A stretch of 6,297 nt of DNA from Myxococcales bacterium (GTDB lineage: Bacteria > Myxococcota > Polyangia > Fen-1088), in NCBI GenBank assembly GCA_003153875.1, contig PMBY01000197.1, positions 1,831-8,127 on the forward strand, read 5' to 3'. A program made the position numbers and the translations under genes. Numbering within the stretch: position 1 is the first letter of the stretch; each line of letters begins with the position of its first letter. Positions 5,959-6,297 of this stretch are shown in pieces. A model generated the notes under the pieces. It did not search any database, was not told the DNA's origin, and worked only from the letters and a program-made list of their open reading frames with translations.

Positions 5959-6297
<339 letters not shown>

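Overview
The window is a GC-rich, gene-dense bacterial chromosome segment. Seven complete genes lie on the + strand in a near-continuous array (about 167-5942). It is bounded by a divergent gene start at the left edge (- strand, cut by the window) and a convergent FKBP-type prolyl isomerase at the right edge (- strand, cut by the window). No mobile element, RNA gene or CRISPR array was seen. The FKBP (an HYSGWTTDGKMFDSS-type domain behind a Lys-rich linker), the two-subunit class I fumarase and the Ala/Pro-rich repeats together suggest Myxococcota or a related former deltaproteobacterium. This is an inference from remembered family resemblance, not a search result.

Layout. (1) 1-166: a divergent intergenic region. 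On the - strand, an 8-base match to the consensus Shine-Dalgarno precedes an ATG whose gene runs off the window. On the + strand there is a sigma70-like promoter. (2) 167-1982: three tightly packed genes: a RimI-type GNAT acetyltransferase, a NodB-fold polysaccharide deacetylase with a five-unit hexapeptide repeat, and a second GNAT acetyltransferase whose start overlaps the deacetylase end by 20 bp. A stem-loop spans the stop codon of the last gene. (3) 2100-3496: alpha and beta subunits of a [4Fe-4S] class I fumarate hydratase, 2 bp apart. (4) 3543-5942: dihydrolipoamide dehydrogenase, then UDP-glucose 4-epimerase 3 bp later. (5) 5959-6297: the convergent FKBP gene.

How the genes relate. 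Fumarase and dihydrolipoamide dehydrogenase (E3 of the pyruvate and 2-oxoglutarate dehydrogenase complexes) are both central carbon metabolism. GalE supplies UDP-galactose or UDP-glucose for envelope polysaccharides, and the deacetylase also acts on envelope glycans. RimI is a ribosomal-protein/N-terminal acetyltransferase. The window is mostly housekeeping. The parts that merit a second look are the atypical deacetylase (TFDAC in place of TFDDG, plus the 18-bp tandem repeat), its position between two acetyltransferases, the unseen divergent gene, and two stem-loops that include stop codons.
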